Below are positions 63,944 through 64,000 of a stretch of DNA of 64,000 nt, piece after piece. The notes beneath the pieces were generated by a model. It was not told the DNA's origin, ran no database searches, and saw only the letters and a list, made by a program, of their open reading frames with translations. Numbering within the stretch: the first letter of the stretch is position 1; the number at the start of each line of letters is the position of its first letter. The stretch is from Trichodesmium sp050015995 (GTDB lineage: Bacteria; Cyanobacteriota; Cyanobacteriia; Cyanobacteriales; Microcoleaceae): assembly GCF_050015995.1 (NCBI RefSeq), contig NZ_JBNHEP010000170.1:9973-73972 (forward strand). Direction: 5' to 3'. Both the position numbers and the translations under genes were made by a program.

Positions 63944-64000
63944 TTATGTATCCACTCAATATGATGGGGTAGGGAATGATTATAACTGCCAAGAGCAACT

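Overview
The window looks like chromosome of a filamentous cyanobacterium. It is A+T-rich with very long spacers. GCGATCGC (HIP1-type) octamers, heptanucleotide tandem repeats, CYP110-type cytochromes P450, a DUF4347/RTX exoprotein, an EGY-type M50 protease and an Aap/Nat-type amino-acid transporter all fit that group. The loose gene packing and crowd of small inverted-repeat elements recall marine Oscillatoriales (Trichodesmium/Okeania-like); that placement is inference. No rRNA, tRNA or CRISPR array was recognised.

Layout. 1-1.35 kb: 5' end of a flavoprotein gene and a decayed tnpB. 1.5-4.2 kb: Ski2-like RNA helicase, followed by a MITE and an ISAs1-family IS. 6.3-9.2 kb: tnpB fragment, then a NitT/TauT-type binding lipoprotein overlapping a sensor histidine kinase. 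9.9-12.1 kb: transketolase-like ThDP enzyme. 12.9-19.4 kb: exported VOC protein and a tandem array of three intact and one broken CYP110-like P450. 20.0-27.1 kb: very large DUF4347-cadherin-RTX exoprotein with a 100-N assembly gap. 27.9-34.6 kb: LOG-family protein, two DUF2079 membrane proteins, sulfotransferase. 35.4-40.8 kb: dxr with a TPR tail, M50 protease, SnoaL-like and Uma2 proteins. 41.1-52.6 kb: dead toxin-antitoxin pair, FAD amine oxidase, and an Aap-type amino-acid ABC operon split by a restriction-modification pair and carrying tandem copies of its binding-protein gene. 53.3-64 kb: HAD phosphatase, tnpB/omegaRNA relic, DedA protein, broken AAA-like gene, VOC protein, divergent perR/rubrerythrin, a MITE-split IS5 transposase, and a DUF1400 alpha/beta hydrolase.

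The dominant theme is tandem duplication followed by decay, plus small non-autonomous elements. Tandem copies with at least one dead or truncated member are seen for the P450s, the amino-acid binding protein, the restriction endonuclease and the 5' end of a DUF2079 gene; the exoprotein has near-identical 438-bp internal repeats. At least six MITE-like families show target-site duplications readable by eye (8 bp, 4 bp TTAA, 4 bp AGAA, 3 bp TAA, 3 bp AAT/ATT). One copy places an SD-like GGAG in front of a start codon, one ends on a stop codon, and one splits a transposase.

The functional cassettes easiest to read are the PerR-rubrerythrin peroxide defence pair with a candidate operator over the rubrerythrin -10 box, the AapJQMP-like amino-acid importer, the binding-protein/kinase sensor pair and the P450 array. 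No single new defence or signalling system stands out. The strongest unusual items are the DXR-TPR fusion, the restriction-modification pair inside the transporter operon, tnpB relics that keep omegaRNA-like 3' ends, and the MITE families with exact target duplications.
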